A DNA stretch of 64,000 nucleotides, from contig NZ_CP109009.1 of the NCBI RefSeq assembly GCF_036226685.1, forward strand, positions 7,219,501 through 7,283,500. Reading direction: 5' to 3'. Position 1 is the stretch's first letter. Each line of letters opens with the position of its first letter. Origin of the DNA: Streptomyces sp. NBC_00690 (lineage in GTDB: Bacteria; Actinomycetota; Actinomycetes; Streptomycetales; Streptomycetaceae). The position numbers and the translations under genes are program-made. The notes under the pieces were generated by a model. It searched no databases. It had not been told where the DNA came from and worked only from the letters and a program-made list of their open reading frames with translations. This document shows positions 25,305-34,810 of the stretch, one piece after another.

Positions 25305-26432
25305 ATGCAACACGTTCAGCCCACGCAGCAGATCCAGCACATGCAGTCCAGCCAAGGCATCCACAGTACGGACAGGTGGCGGGCCGTTGCCGCGGCGACG
25401 GGACCGGCGGACCGGACAGCCGCCGAGGACGGCGTACGGCTGGCCTACCGGACCGCGGGGCTGGCTGAGCCCGAGCGCATCGTCTGGGTCGAATCGCCGC
25501 GGGCGGGCGTCGAGGCGGTTCGGGCCCTCAGTGGCGCCGGACCCTCGGTCCGGGAGCAGGTGCGCACCCGCCCTTGGGCGGAGGAGCGCCGTCGGGTGCA
25601 CGACGAGTTGGGTCCGGCGGGTTGGACAGAGTTGTGGGGGTCCACCGGTGCCCGGTTGTGGGACACCACACGAGCACTCGCCGACCGCATCCGGGCCGGC
25701 GTCGTCGACGAACTGACCGGTCGCTCCACTGCCCGGGTGTCGACAGACGGTGCGGGGCCACTGCCTGGGGCCGTCGACGACAACACCGCGGAAGAGCGGC
25801 CTACTCTGCACTCGATCCGAGATGTGCTGTTGGACGCCGTCCTCGGCCAGCACGATGCCGCCTGGCTGGCCGCCTTCGACGGCCGGAGCGAGCGTCTGGA
25901 CGGTCTCGCGAGCGTCGCCGCCCACGCCGGCTGGTGGTGGCCCTACGAAAAGGTCGTGGTGATGTGCGAGCGTCCGACCGTACTGCACCGCGATGAAGCC
26001 GGCCGGCTCGACAGCGGTGAGGGTCCCGCGCTCGCCTTCCCCGACGGCTTCAGCCTCTACGCCTGGCGTGGCATGCCGGTGCCCGCGGCCTTCCTCGGCG
26101 AACTGTCCTCCATCGATGCCCCACGCATACGCAACGAAGAGAACGCCGAACTGCGTCGGGTGATGCTGGAGCACTACGGCTATGACCGCTATCTCGCCGA
26201 GTCGGGCGCGAAGCCCGTACACAAGGACGAGTCGGGCATCCTCTGGCGGATCGAGTTGGCCGATGACGAGGATGTGGTGATGGTCGAGGTCGTCAACTCC
26301 ACGGCTGAGCCCGACGGCACGTTCCGTACCTACTGGCTTCGGGTGCCGCCCACCACGAGGACCGCCAGGGAGGGTGTTGCCTGGACCTTCGGGCTTCAGG
26401 AGCAGGCGTACGAGCCGCTGCGACAGACCTGA
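25305..26432 (+). CDS. DUF6745 domain-containing protein
   Basis: 375 residues of unknown function. The C-terminal 120 residues carry the most conserved block: IRNEENAELRRVMLEHYGYDRYL, then DESGILWRIELADDEDVVMVEVVNST and PDGTFRTYWLRVPPTTRTAREGVAWTFGL. The N-terminal half is helical with a conserved Trp-rich stretch (AGWWWPYEKVVVMCERP). ATG 25305 follows GGGGAT. No catalytic residues can be named. The WGR-like strand-rich C-terminus hints at a binding module. Co-directional with the small protein upstream. Confidence 0.75.
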   Translation: MQHVQPTQQIQHMQSSQGIHSTDRWRAVAAATGPADRTAAEDGVRLAYRTAGLAEPERIVWVESPRAGVEAVRALSGAGPSVREQVRTRPWAEERRRVHDELGPAGWTELWGSTGARLWDTTRALADRIRAGVVDELTGRSTARVSTDGAGPLPGAVDDNTAEERPTLHSIRDVLLDAVLGQHDAAWLAAFDGRSERLDGLASVAAHAGWWWPYEKVVVMCERPTVLHRDEAGRLDSGEGPALAFPDGFSLYAWRGMPVPAAFLGELSSIDAPRIRNEENAELRRVMLEHYGYDRYLAESGAKPVHKDESGILWRIELADDEDVVMVEVVNSTAEPDGTFRTYWLRVPPTTRTAREGVAWTFGLQEQAYEPLRQT

Positions 26433-26759
26433 CCCACAGTGGGGACGGCACAGGGGTCCGCAGTCTTGCTCCCCCGGGCGCCGGTGGGCTTCCCGGTACC
26501 GCACCTCGTGGGTCCGGGCTCGGTGGCGGAGACCCTGGAGGGTGCGCGCGACTGGTCGACGCCTTCGAGACCCGCGGTCTGGCCACCGGCGTCGGCACGT
26601 GCCGTGCCCTGCCGTGATCGTGGGTCGCGGCCGGATGAGGGAGCAAGCTGGGCGGGCCACCGGGCGCCCCGGGCCTTGGGCGGCCCGAGGGTCCACGGGG
26701 GTACAGGACGGCCGATGGTCGTTGGTGGGAAGGGCAGCCGTCGGGCCGCGTCCGGTCCG
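26433..26759. other. Intergenic region, 327 bp
   Basis: Lies between convergent DUF6745 and PfkB genes. I see no gene with coding character and no clean hairpin; it should hold the 3' ends of both transcripts. Confidence 0.5.
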
Positions 26760-27698
26760 TCAGACCCGGACCGACAACAACTCCTCCTGGCTGATCAACG
26801 CGGTGCTGCCCTCGCCGGTACAGGCATGAGCCCCCGCCCGCGCGCCCAACCGGGCGCTCGTCTCCAGGTCCTGGCCGGCCAGCAGACCGTAGAGGAACCC
26901 ACAGACATAGGCGTCGCCCGCCCCGCTGGAATCCACCACCGGAGCGGGTGGAATCGCGGCGGGGATGGGTCGGGGAGTGCTGCTTCCCTCCCGCAGGAGG
27001 AGGTAGGAGCCACCCGCTCCGGCGGTGGCGATCACGGCCTGCGCGCGCCCGCTGCGCAGGATGTCCCGCATCACGGAGGCTATGCGCTCGCCGGCCCCCG
27101 CGGAGCTGAGGAAGACCAGGTCCGACCGGAGCGCGAACTCCCGTTGGCGTTCGTCGACGCCGTCCCAGTCCTGGAGGTCGGTGGAGACGGAGAGACCCAT
27201 GGCCGCGATGTCGTCGAAGAGGTGCCGGGCGAAGTCCACGGCAGACAGATGGACATGGCGTGCGCGCTGGAGATAGGGGAGGTAGAAGTCGCGCGGCATC
27301 CGCAGGTCTTCGGGGTCGCGGCCGTCGTGGAACGACACCTTGCGCCCCGAGGGGTCGACCAGACTGACGGCGCGCCGGGTACCGGTGGGGGACAGGAGGG
27401 GGTCGAACGCCACACCGGCCGCGATGAGTCGTTCATGGACCTGGCGTCCGGCCCAGTCGTCACCGAGGAAGTCGAGGAACGCAACGTTCATCCCGAGTGC
27501 TCGGCACCCCAACGCCACGTTCCCCCCGGTGTGCCCGGGCCATTCATGGATCGGCGCGACGCCATGGGTGTCCACGAGGGGTACGGGCAGTGAGCCGACC
27601 CGGACGACGGTGGCCACGCCGCTGCCTCCGATGACGAGCACATCGTGAGGGTGGTGCGGGGAGGCAGGATGGCTTTGCTGCTCAGACAGGTGCGACAC
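26760..27698 (-). CDS. PfkB-family carbohydrate kinase
   Basis: Ribokinase-fold sugar or nucleoside kinase of 312 residues. The substrate-side motif GHTGGNVALGCRALG (N-terminal PfkB signature) and the catalytic SSGAGDAYVCGFLYG (anion hole GAGD with base Asp) are intact. ATP-side VIATAGAGGSYLLL precedes it. The GTG start at 27698 lies within a short TGCGAC-ACA-GTCGCA palindrome (27691-27705). The gene is alone on its strand with a TetR gene about 260 bp upstream. Substrate not predictable. Confidence 0.9.
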   Translation of the reverse strand: MSHLSEQQSHPASPHHPHDVLVIGGSGVATVVRVGSLPVPLVDTHGVAPIHEWPGHTGGNVALGCRALGMNVAFLDFLGDDWAGRQVHERLIAAGVAFDPLLSPTGTRRAVSLVDPSGRKVSFHDGRDPEDLRMPRDFYLPYLQRARHVHLSAVDFARHLFDDIAAMGLSVSTDLQDWDGVDERQREFALRSDLVFLSSAGAGERIASVMRDILRSGRAQAVIATAGAGGSYLLLREGSSTPRPIPAAIPPAPVVDSSGAGDAYVCGFLYGLLAGQDLETSARLGARAGAHACTGEGSTALISQEELLSVRV

Positions 27699-27961
27699 AG
27701 TCGCACAGTAGCCGTTGTGCTGCCGCCCGGGGTCGGTGTCCGAAATGGTGGGGGTTGGCGATCTGCCTGACGTTCGGCCACACGTGCCCCGGCCCCGCGA
27801 GCGGCTGATTGCCGTTCACCGGCAGGGAATCCCGGCCCATGGGGAACAGGTGGGGACACGGCTGCGCATGAGGGCGGCAGGTTCGCTGAACCTTTGACCG
27901 GACCACATGGCACGACCGTCAGCAGAGCTCAACGTTCCATTGCCGGAGGCACACTCCGGGG

Positions 27962-28582
27962 TCAGCGAACGGCCGCCGCGAGTTCCTCGCGGTTCAGGCC
28001 CAGTTCACGTGCCAGGGCGTCATCGGTCCACTCCAGCATGGCGGCACGGGAGAGGGAACCGGCGTACGAGGTCATCTGGACGGCGAGTCCGTCGAGGAAC
28101 GCCGTGAGTCGCCAGGCCGCCTCAGCCGGGTCGGGACAGGGGAATTCGCCCGCCTCGGCCCCCTCTGCGATGACTTCCGTCAGTGCTGCCTTCCACTGTT
28201 GATCCAGGTCACGGGCGACCTCCCGGAGTGCGGGCTCACGCAACGAGACCGCCCAGCCCTCGATCCACAGCCGCCAACCCTTGGCCGGGCCGGTCGGTGC
28301 GTACCACCGGACCGCCGTCCTCAACCTGCGCAGTGCCGAGGTGCGCCGGCTGAGCAGTTTCCGCAGATGGGCGAGATCACCGTCGGCGGCGTGGGTGAAG
28401 GCGGCGGCCACCAGTTGCTCCTTGCTGGAGAAGTGGTAGAGCACCAGCGCATTGCTGACGCCGAGCGCTGCGGCGACATCGGCGATCCGCAACGCGGCCA
28501 CTCCGCGCAGTTGGATCTGCTCAACGGCCGCGCCGAGGATTTCCTCGCGTCGCTCCGCCACGCTCAATCGGACTCTGGCCAC
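27962..28582 (-). CDS. TetR family transcriptional regulator
   Basis: 206 residues. The N-terminal DNA-binding domain reads AERREEILGAAVEQIQLRGVAALRIADVAAALGVSNALVLYHFSSKEQLV (about residues 8-58), and the C-terminal half is an all-helical ligand-binding domain. The gene lies downstream of, and co-directional with, the Glu/Leu-type dehydrogenase, whose promoter has an 18-bp palindrome of TetR-operator type. That neighbour is therefore a plausible target. No similar palindrome was noticed in its own promoter region. Confidence 0.92.
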   Translation of the reverse strand: MARVRLSVAERREEILGAAVEQIQLRGVAALRIADVAAALGVSNALVLYHFSSKEQLVAAAFTHAADGDLAHLRKLLSRRTSALRRLRTAVRWYAPTGPAKGWRLWIEGWAVSLREPALREVARDLDQQWKAALTEVIAEGAEAGEFPCPDPAEAAWRLTAFLDGLAVQMTSYAGSLSRAAMLEWTDDALARELGLNREELAAAVR

Positions 28583-28965
28583 GGGGCAACCCTACACAGT
28601 TGATCTTGACCTGGAAAATTGCCATGCCCACATCATGTTCGGGGCTGGTGGGGCGCTTGCAGCGGGTGTTCGTCCTCCCGTACCGACCGGTTCGACGGGA
28701 TGGCGACGCCCTCTCGCTCCGGGGTCGATCCGGCCGAGGGCGCCGGTGGATGCCAGCCCGCATCGACGGTGGTCGTCTGCGGGCGGCCGGTTGTGTGGGG
28801 ACCGGCCCGGCCCCGGGCCGTACGCACGGCCGTCTTCGAGTTCAACGCCGCCCGCACTCGGTCGTGCGCGTCGATGTCACACCTCCCGACCCCGGTTGGA
28901 CGAAGGCCCCGATGCCGTCGGCCAGTTGCCGACTACACCCCGGCAGGCAATGCAGACGCGTCGGT
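28583..28965. other. Intergenic region, 383 bp
   Basis: Spacer between the dehydrogenase stop and the TetR start on the minus strand. I see no gene. It should contain the TetR promoter (near 28600) and the end of the dehydrogenase transcript; no clear terminator hairpin was found. Confidence 0.5.
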
Positions 28966-30135
28966 TCAACCGTAGCGCCGGGCGATGGTCGGCAGGCGAT
29001 CGGCCGCCAGCGCGTGGGCGGCGGCCCGGGGTGTGGTGCCGTCGGTCTGCGCGCGTTCGAGCACCTCGCTCACCAGGGCCCTCATCGACCGTCGGACATG
29101 GGAGAAGGCTTGGTCGGCGTCGGCCTCGATGTCGCCGAAGAGTGTCCACCACCACCATGCATTCGTGGCGGAGTTGACCACCACGTCCGGCAGCACGGTC
29201 ACCCCACGGCGCGTCAGCAACTCCTCCGCCGCCGCGACCACCGGCATGTTCGCCGCCTCGACGATCCAGCGGGCCGTGATCCCCGCCTGATTGCCCGTGT
29301 CGATGGCGTAGGAGATCGCTGCCGGCACCAGGACGTCCGCGTCCACCGACAGCCAGGCGTCGCCGGGAAGTTCCCGGTCCTCGGCGCGGAGCACCGAGCG
29401 GTCGACCGTGCCGTGGGCGTCCCGGGCCGACAGCAGCGACTCGACCGGCAGGCCGTCCGGGTTGGCGATGGTCCCTTTGATGTCGGCCACGGCGACGATC
29501 TTCAGCCCCGCCCGGTCGAGGAAACGGGCCGTCGCCCCGCCCATCGTGCCCAGCCCCTGCAGGCACACCCGCGTGCCCGCGTACGGGACGTTGGCACGGT
29601 CGAGGGCGGTCAGCACCGACTCGGCGACCCCGCAGCCGCCGACCAACTCGTCCAGACCGATGCCGTCGACCTCGATGCCGAAGGCGTCCCGGAGCCGTTG
29701 CCGCGCCGATTCCTCGTCATCGAGCAACCGGTACACCGCCTGGACCGAGGAGACCAGCCCCGCCTCCTCGGCAGCGCGGTCCACCGTGTCCTGGGTCAGA
29801 CCCAGGTCCTCGCCGGTCGTCCAGAAGGACTCGATGTACGGACGGGTCGCCTCCAGGTAGCGGACCAGCACCCCGTACGCCTCGGGGTCCCGGGGGTCAC
29901 AGTCGATGCCGCCCTTGGCACCGCCCAGCGGTACGTACCTGCCGTCCGGGTTGTAGTGCAACGCCTCCTTCAGCGTCATCCCGCGGGCCAGTTCCGCCAC
30001 CTCGTCCAAGGTGCAGCCGGGCCGCATCCGCAGACCTCCGCTGGAGACCCCGCGCACCAGCCGGTCGACGACGAGGAACCCCCGGCGCCCAGTGACCGGA
30101 TCCGTCCAGGTGAGTGAGAGCAGAGGGGCGGCCAT
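28966..30135 (-). CDS. Glu/Leu/Phe/Val dehydrogenase family protein
   Basis: NAD(P)-dependent amino acid dehydrogenase of 389 residues. The catalytic lysine is in YVPLGGAKGGIDCDPRD, and the Rossmann motif reads VCLQGLGTMGGATARFLDRAG. C-terminal VVNSATNAWWWW is the conserved substrate-side helix with an unusual Trp run. ATG 30135 has GAGGAGG six bases upstream; the frame extends to 30177. Substrate (Glu versus branched-chain amino acid) cannot be fixed. Likely controlled by a TetR-type operator at 30194-30211 in its promoter. Confidence 0.9.
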   Translation of the reverse strand: MAAPLLSLTWTDPVTGRRGFLVVDRLVRGVSSGGLRMRPGCTLDEVAELARGMTLKEALHYNPDGRYVPLGGAKGGIDCDPRDPEAYGVLVRYLEATRPYIESFWTTGEDLGLTQDTVDRAAEEAGLVSSVQAVYRLLDDEESARQRLRDAFGIEVDGIGLDELVGGCGVAESVLTALDRANVPYAGTRVCLQGLGTMGGATARFLDRAGLKIVAVADIKGTIANPDGLPVESLLSARDAHGTVDRSVLRAEDRELPGDAWLSVDADVLVPAAISYAIDTGNQAGITARWIVEAANMPVVAAAEELLTRRGVTVLPDVVVNSATNAWWWWTLFGDIEADADQAFSHVRRSMRALVSEVLERAQTDGTTPRAAAHALAADRLPTIARRYG

Positions 30136-30193
30136 CGGGAACCTCCTCAAGACGGTGATCAAGGGTGAGGCAGGCACACGACCAGGATCATCT

Positions 30194-30211
30194 ACTGAAT
30201 GGCCAGTCAGT
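30194..30211 (-). promoter_or_regulatory. Palindromic operator upstream of the dehydrogenase gene
   Basis: ACTGAATGGCCAGTCAGT, an 18-bp inverted repeat with one mismatch per half, about 60 bp upstream of the dehydrogenase start. A second, smaller repeat TTGAC-N6-GTCAA lies at 30223-30238. The size fits a TetR dimer; the TetR gene two places away is the natural candidate. The remaining 30240-30645 stretch shows no gene and must hold the promoter of the following plus-strand gene. Confidence 0.6.
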
Positions 30212-30645
30212 ATCGAGACTGTTTGACCAGCTTGTCAACGTGAACCAGCGACGGCTGCCTCAGTGGGAAATGGCTCCCCCGTACTCATACGGCCGACAGA
30301 TCCGGGATCCCACCCCGGTCCGAGAAAGCTGCGCATATGACTGCGCCACCGAACTCGAACGGCCGGAAAGAGACCCTGCCCACGGCCGAGGGTGCGCAAT
30401 GCTCAGGATGGGACCCAAAACACGGGAACGCGGGAGGCGCCCCAGGAACACCAACCGCACGGCGTGCGTTCCCCTGTGCGTGACCCTGACGTCAGCCCAC
30501 CGCCCACAGCGCGAGCCCGAGCCCGTCGACACCGACTCCTTTCACCGCCGATGCCGGTGACGCCGATGTTCCAACCGGCCGATCACCACCCCGCACCGCC
30601 GCACACCGCGCACATAATGAGAAGACCCCAACACCTGGAGGCGCC

Positions 30646-31926
30646 GTGACCGGAGCCGGTTCCCCTCACTCGCTGAGAGCACGGCTGCGCACACTGCGCC
30701 CCGCCGCATTCGGCGCGGACCCGGCGGGAGCGAGGCTGGAGCGCATCCGCAGCTCACCGCAGTACGCCAACGGCGTGTTCCTCAATCCCGTGGGCGCCCG
30801 CACGAGGCCATCCGGGGCCTCGATGGTCGAGTTCGCCAAGATCTACTTCCAGAAGGAGGCGCGGGTCCGACGGGCACCGACGGCTCGCATCCCGCTCCAT
30901 CCCACCACGCTGGCTGATCTGGCCCGTCCCCCCGCCTCCGGACTGCGGATCACCTGGATGGGCCATTCCACCGTCCTCGCCGAGATCGATGGACGACGGG
31001 TGCTGTTCGATCCGGTCTGGGGTGAGCGCTGCTCCCCCTTCTCCTTCGCCGGACCGAAGCGGCTCCACCCGGTCCCCGCCCCCCTTGCCGCACTGGGGCC
31101 GGTCGATGTCGTCGTGATCTCCCACGACCACTACGACCACCTGGACATGCCCACCATCAAAGCGCTCGCCAACACCGAGACGGTGTTCGCGGTCCCGTTG
31201 GGCGTCGGGGCCCATCTGGAACGCTGGGGGGTGGCGGCGAACCGGCTGCGCGAGTTGGACTGGAACGAGAGCGCGGAGGTGGCCGGCCTCCTTCTCACCG
31301 CGACGCCCGCGCGCCACTTCTGCGGGCGGGGACTGCGCAACCAGCAGCACACGCTCTGGGCGTCCTGGGCGGTCGCCGGCCCCGAACACCGGGTCTACCA
31401 CAGCGGCGACACCGGGTACTTCCCGGGATTCAAGGACATCGGTGCCGCGCACGGCCCCTTCGACGTCACCATGATCCAGATCGGCGCGTACTCCGAGTAC
31501 TGGCCCGACATCCATATGACACCGGTCGAGGGCATGCAGGCCCATCTCGACCTCCAGGGTGATCGCCCCTTCGGGATGATGTTGCCGATCCACTGGGGGA
31601 CGTTCAATCTGGCGCCCCACGCCTGGGCCGATCCCGGTGAAGGCACGCTCGCCGCCGCCGCCGAGGCCGGTGCGCACCTCGCGCTGCCCCGCCCCGGTGA
31701 GCCCTTCGAGCCGGCCTCGGCTTCCTTCTCTGCCGAGCCGTGGTGGCGCGCCGTGGCCTCAGTGCCTCCGGGGGGCTGGGAGGCCGGCAGTGTGCCCGCC
31801 GTCGCGCCGGGGGCTGCCTCCCCCGCACAGAGCGCGCAGCGCACCGCCACCACCATCGGTGGGGAGCATCCTGCCCAGGGCTCGGGTGCCGCCCCCGGGA
31901 GCCCTGAGACTGCGCCCACCGGCTGA
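30646..31926 (+). CDS. MBL-fold metallo-hydrolase (NAPE-PLD/UlaG-like)
   Basis: 426 residues. The metallo-beta-lactamase signature HDHYDHLD is at about residues 160-167; further ligands lie in TPARHFCGRG, YHSGDTGYF and LPIHWGTF. The ITWMGHSTVLAEIDGRRVLFDPVWG start is typical of the NAPE-phospholipase-D/UlaG branch. The N-terminal ~90 residues and the Pro/Ala-rich C-terminal ~60 lie outside the fold. GTG 30646 is used. The substrate is probably a phosphodiester or lactone; this is inferred from family only. Confidence 0.9.
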   Translation: MTGAGSPHSLRARLRTLRPAAFGADPAGARLERIRSSPQYANGVFLNPVGARTRPSGASMVEFAKIYFQKEARVRRAPTARIPLHPTTLADLARPPASGLRITWMGHSTVLAEIDGRRVLFDPVWGERCSPFSFAGPKRLHPVPAPLAALGPVDVVVISHDHYDHLDMPTIKALANTETVFAVPLGVGAHLERWGVAANRLRELDWNESAEVAGLLLTATPARHFCGRGLRNQQHTLWASWAVAGPEHRVYHSGDTGYFPGFKDIGAAHGPFDVTMIQIGAYSEYWPDIHMTPVEGMQAHLDLQGDRPFGMMLPIHWGTFNLAPHAWADPGEGTLAAAAEAGAHLALPRPGEPFEPASASFSAEPWWRAVASVPPGGWEAGSVPAVAPGAASPAQSAQRTATTIGGEHPAQGSGAAPGSPETAPTG

Positions 31927-32853
31927 ACCCGCTGCTCCCGCGGGGCGTCCCCCGATGTGCTCGCCCACCCACCGGTGGTGGCGTCTCGGGGCGCTGAAGA
32001 GGTGAGGGTTGGCCTGTTTCGGCGCCCCCGGGGGTGTGGGCACGGCGCCCAGTCGGGCCTTCGGTTCGGCAGGCGTCGGGAGGTTCATCGGGCTGCCACG
32101 ACAGTGCGTGGTAGAGGCCCTGTGGTTGATCGTCTTCTGCTGGTTCCGCAGGGTTCTTGCTGGTGCCTCCGGCCGGCCCCGGAACCGCCTTCGCCGTACG
32201 GTCGCCCCCGGGTTGCGCGCTCACACCCTGCCGCGCCATGCCCGGCTCGGCCGGAGTGCTGTGCCGCAGCAGGGCGCTCCGGCCCGTCCATGCATTGCAC
32301 GCCCCCCTCGCAAACCAACCCGTTTCGCCCGCGCCGCTTGCGTACCGGCGCACACCATTCGCCCCCTCGGAGCGTTTCTGCGCACCCGACGAGATCGTTC
32401 GAACGTACGTCTGAAGTGAGGTCACTTCTGACTCAGGGTTAATTTGAATCCCACGGGGCTCAACTAGCCCAGGGTGCAGAGGAGTCACGGAAGTACCTCT
32501 GGTTTCGGGCGGGCAGGGCGGGATCGCCTTTCACCTGCGCTGATCGACCTCGTCGAAGCCCTCGCGCCGCTCGCCCCTCCTGTGCGCCGGCGCGGGCGAT
32601 GCGCGTTTCGCCGTGGAACCGGGTCATCGGGCTGCGCCGGCGCGTCCTTCCGCTGCTTCGTTCGAGACCCCCGTCCGACGTGGGTTTCGCACCGGAGTGC
32701 GAGCCCTCATACCAGAGCGGGACCAATGCTGGGGAACTTTCCCGACTGACCGTCGCGTGTGCGCCAAGCGCGACTACCGTGTGTGGCCAGTGATCAACGG
32801 CGGGCTAACACCCGTCGCGTCATAGACCCATTGAAATCCGTCCCAAACAGCCC
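31927..32853. other. Long intergenic region, 927 bp
   Basis: No frame shows Streptomyces codon bias or recognisable protein; several minus-strand frames are open only because of GC content. It contains two palindromes close together, CGTTCGAACG (32396-32405) and GAAGTGAGGTCACTTC (32413-32428), and a locally AT-richer stretch ahead of the conservon, so it is probably the conservon's control region. Confidence 0.5.
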
Positions 32854-34803
32854 ATGGCACCCATCCCCGTGCAGTACACCCCACCCTCCATGGACCCCCA
32901 CGTACCGAGGACGCCGATGTCTCCCCAACGCGCACCCACCACACGGTCGGACGGCCGTGAGAGCGGGCGTCACGGTCGGTCGAGCACCCGCTCAGCCCCC
33001 GCGCAACGCAGATCGCGACCGCTCCCGCTGCCGCCGGAGTCCCACATCCGACCTCGACTGCTCCGTACCGCGGTACTCCCGGCCCTCGTCGCCGCGCTCA
33101 GCGGTGCGACCGCCGTCACCTACACCGTGCACAGCGCCGCACCACGCCCCACCCCCGCCCTGTGGGCCGTACTGACCGGTACCGCCGCACTCGCCATAGC
33201 GGCCGTCGCGGTGGCGGCGCTGGGCGCCGACCGGATGGCAGCCTCCGTACTGGGCCGCTGCGCCCATCTGCGTCGGTCCATCGAACGCGGTCAGGAGGAC
33301 CTGCGCCAGGTCGTGGAGCGGCTGCGCCGCGGGGAACGCCCCCCGGCCGCCAGAGCGCCGCAGCCCAGGACTCTGCGCGGAGACGAGTTCGACCTCGTCA
33401 CCAGGGATCTCAGTCGGTCCCATGACGCAGCCGTGGCCGCCGTCGTCCAGGCGTCACAACTCTCCAGCAGCGTCGGCAACGAACAGAAGGTGGAAGTCTT
33501 CGTCAACCTCGCCCGGCGGCTCCAGTCACTGGTCCACCGGGAGATCCAACTCCTCGACGAGTTGGAGAACGAAGTCGAGGACCCCGAACTCCTCAAGGGC
33601 CTCTTCCACGTCGACCACCTCGCCACCCGCATCCGGCGCCACGCGGAGAACCTCGCCGTCCTCGGCGGAGCGATCTCCCGGCGCCAGTGGTCCCACCCGG
33701 TCACCATGACCGAGGTGCTCCGCTCCGCGATCGCCGAAGTCGAGCACTACCCGCGGGTCAAGCTCGTCCCACCGATCGACGGCACCATGCGCGGCCACGC
33801 GGTCGCCGATGTGATCCACCTGGTGGCCGAACTGGTGGAGAACGCCACGGTCTTCTCCGCCCCGCACACCCAGGTGCTCCTGCGCGCCCAACACGTCACG
33901 GCGGGACTCGCCGTCGAGGTGGAGGACCGGGGCCTCGGCATGCCCACCGAAGAGCAGGACAAGATGAACGCCCTGCTCGCCGACCCCGATCAGGTCAACG
34001 TCGCCCATCTGCTCCAGGACGGACGCATCGGCCTGTTCGTCGTCTCGGCCCTGGCACGCAGGCACGGTATCGCCGTCAGGCTCCAGTCGAACATCTACGG
34101 CGGCATCCAGGCCACCATCGTGCTGCCCCAGGGCCTCCTAGGCACCGAGCCCGGCGGACTCCAGCAGAGCGACCCGGTCTCCGGCAGGACCCGCCGCCGA
34201 CGCAAACCGCCCACGACCATCACCACCTCGCCCCCCTCGATCCCTGATCGCCCGCAGACCGCGCCGAAACCCGTTCAGCAGCAGGCCCCCCAGCTCCGGC
34301 CGTTGCCCCAGCAGACGCCACGGTCGGATGCACACCCACCCCCGGTGGCCGCTGTGCCGCGAACTCCCGAACCGCCGCGCCCGCAGCAACCGGCGCACTC
34401 CAGTCCCGCCCTCGCCCCCCTTCCGGTACGGGCGGAACATGTGGACCGCCCCAACCCCGCAGCGGCCCGGCCCGGTGCCAACTACACGACGAGAAAAGCG
34501 GCAGCGCCCGTAGCCGACCGGTCGGCCACCATCACCTCGGCTCCCACCGGTGTGGTGCGCGGCACGATGGGCCGCCCCCAACTCCCCAAGCGACGCAGTC
34601 AGGAACACATAGCTCCACAGCTCAAGATGGGCCCCCCTCCCCGCAAGGAGGACGAGGCCGCACTGCACGACCCCGGGCTGATGGCGGCCTTCCAACGGGG
34701 CATCGGCCTCGCCGAGGCCCAGCCGCTCAAGGCGGACCTCGACCCCGGGACCGCCGCCCCGACCACCACAACGCAACGCCACGACAACACCTCCAAGGAG
34801 TAG
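32854..34803 (+). CDS. cvnA: Conservon histidine-kinase-like sensor (CvnA)
   Basis: 649-residue membrane sensor heading a conservon. Two hydrophobic segments (about residues 70-90 and 105-130) with a short loop anchor it. Then come a coiled dimerisation region (ELENEVEDPELLKGLFHVDHL) and a HATPase domain (VIHLVAELVENATVFSAP; DRGLGMP; GRIGLFVVSALARRHG). The last ~230 residues are Pro/Gln-rich and disordered. Unlike classical kinases it has no response regulator partner and works with the small G-protein below. The first in-frame ATG is used; later ATGs (32890, 32917) are possible. Confidence 0.88.
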   Translation: MAPIPVQYTPPSMDPHVPRTPMSPQRAPTTRSDGRESGRHGRSSTRSAPAQRRSRPLPLPPESHIRPRLLRTAVLPALVAALSGATAVTYTVHSAAPRPTPALWAVLTGTAALAIAAVAVAALGADRMAASVLGRCAHLRRSIERGQEDLRQVVERLRRGERPPAARAPQPRTLRGDEFDLVTRDLSRSHDAAVAAVVQASQLSSSVGNEQKVEVFVNLARRLQSLVHREIQLLDELENEVEDPELLKGLFHVDHLATRIRRHAENLAVLGGAISRRQWSHPVTMTEVLRSAIAEVEHYPRVKLVPPIDGTMRGHAVADVIHLVAELVENATVFSAPHTQVLLRAQHVTAGLAVEVEDRGLGMPTEEQDKMNALLADPDQVNVAHLLQDGRIGLFVVSALARRHGIAVRLQSNIYGGIQATIVLPQGLLGTEPGGLQQSDPVSGRTRRRRKPPTTITTSPPSIPDRPQTAPKPVQQQAPQLRPLPQQTPRSDAHPPPVAAVPRTPEPPRPQQPAHSSPALAPLPVRAEHVDRPNPAAARPGANYTTRKAAAPVADRSATITSAPTGVVRGTMGRPQLPKRRSQEHIAPQLKMGPPPRKEDEAALHDPGLMAAFQRGIGLAEAQPLKADLDPGTAAPTTTTQRHDNTSKE

Positions 34804-34810
34804 ATGCACC

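Noticed and set aside
31604..32488. A 294-residue minus-strand frame after the MBL-fold gene
   Set aside because: Half of it is antisense to the MBL gene and the rest has no Streptomyces codon bias or domain.
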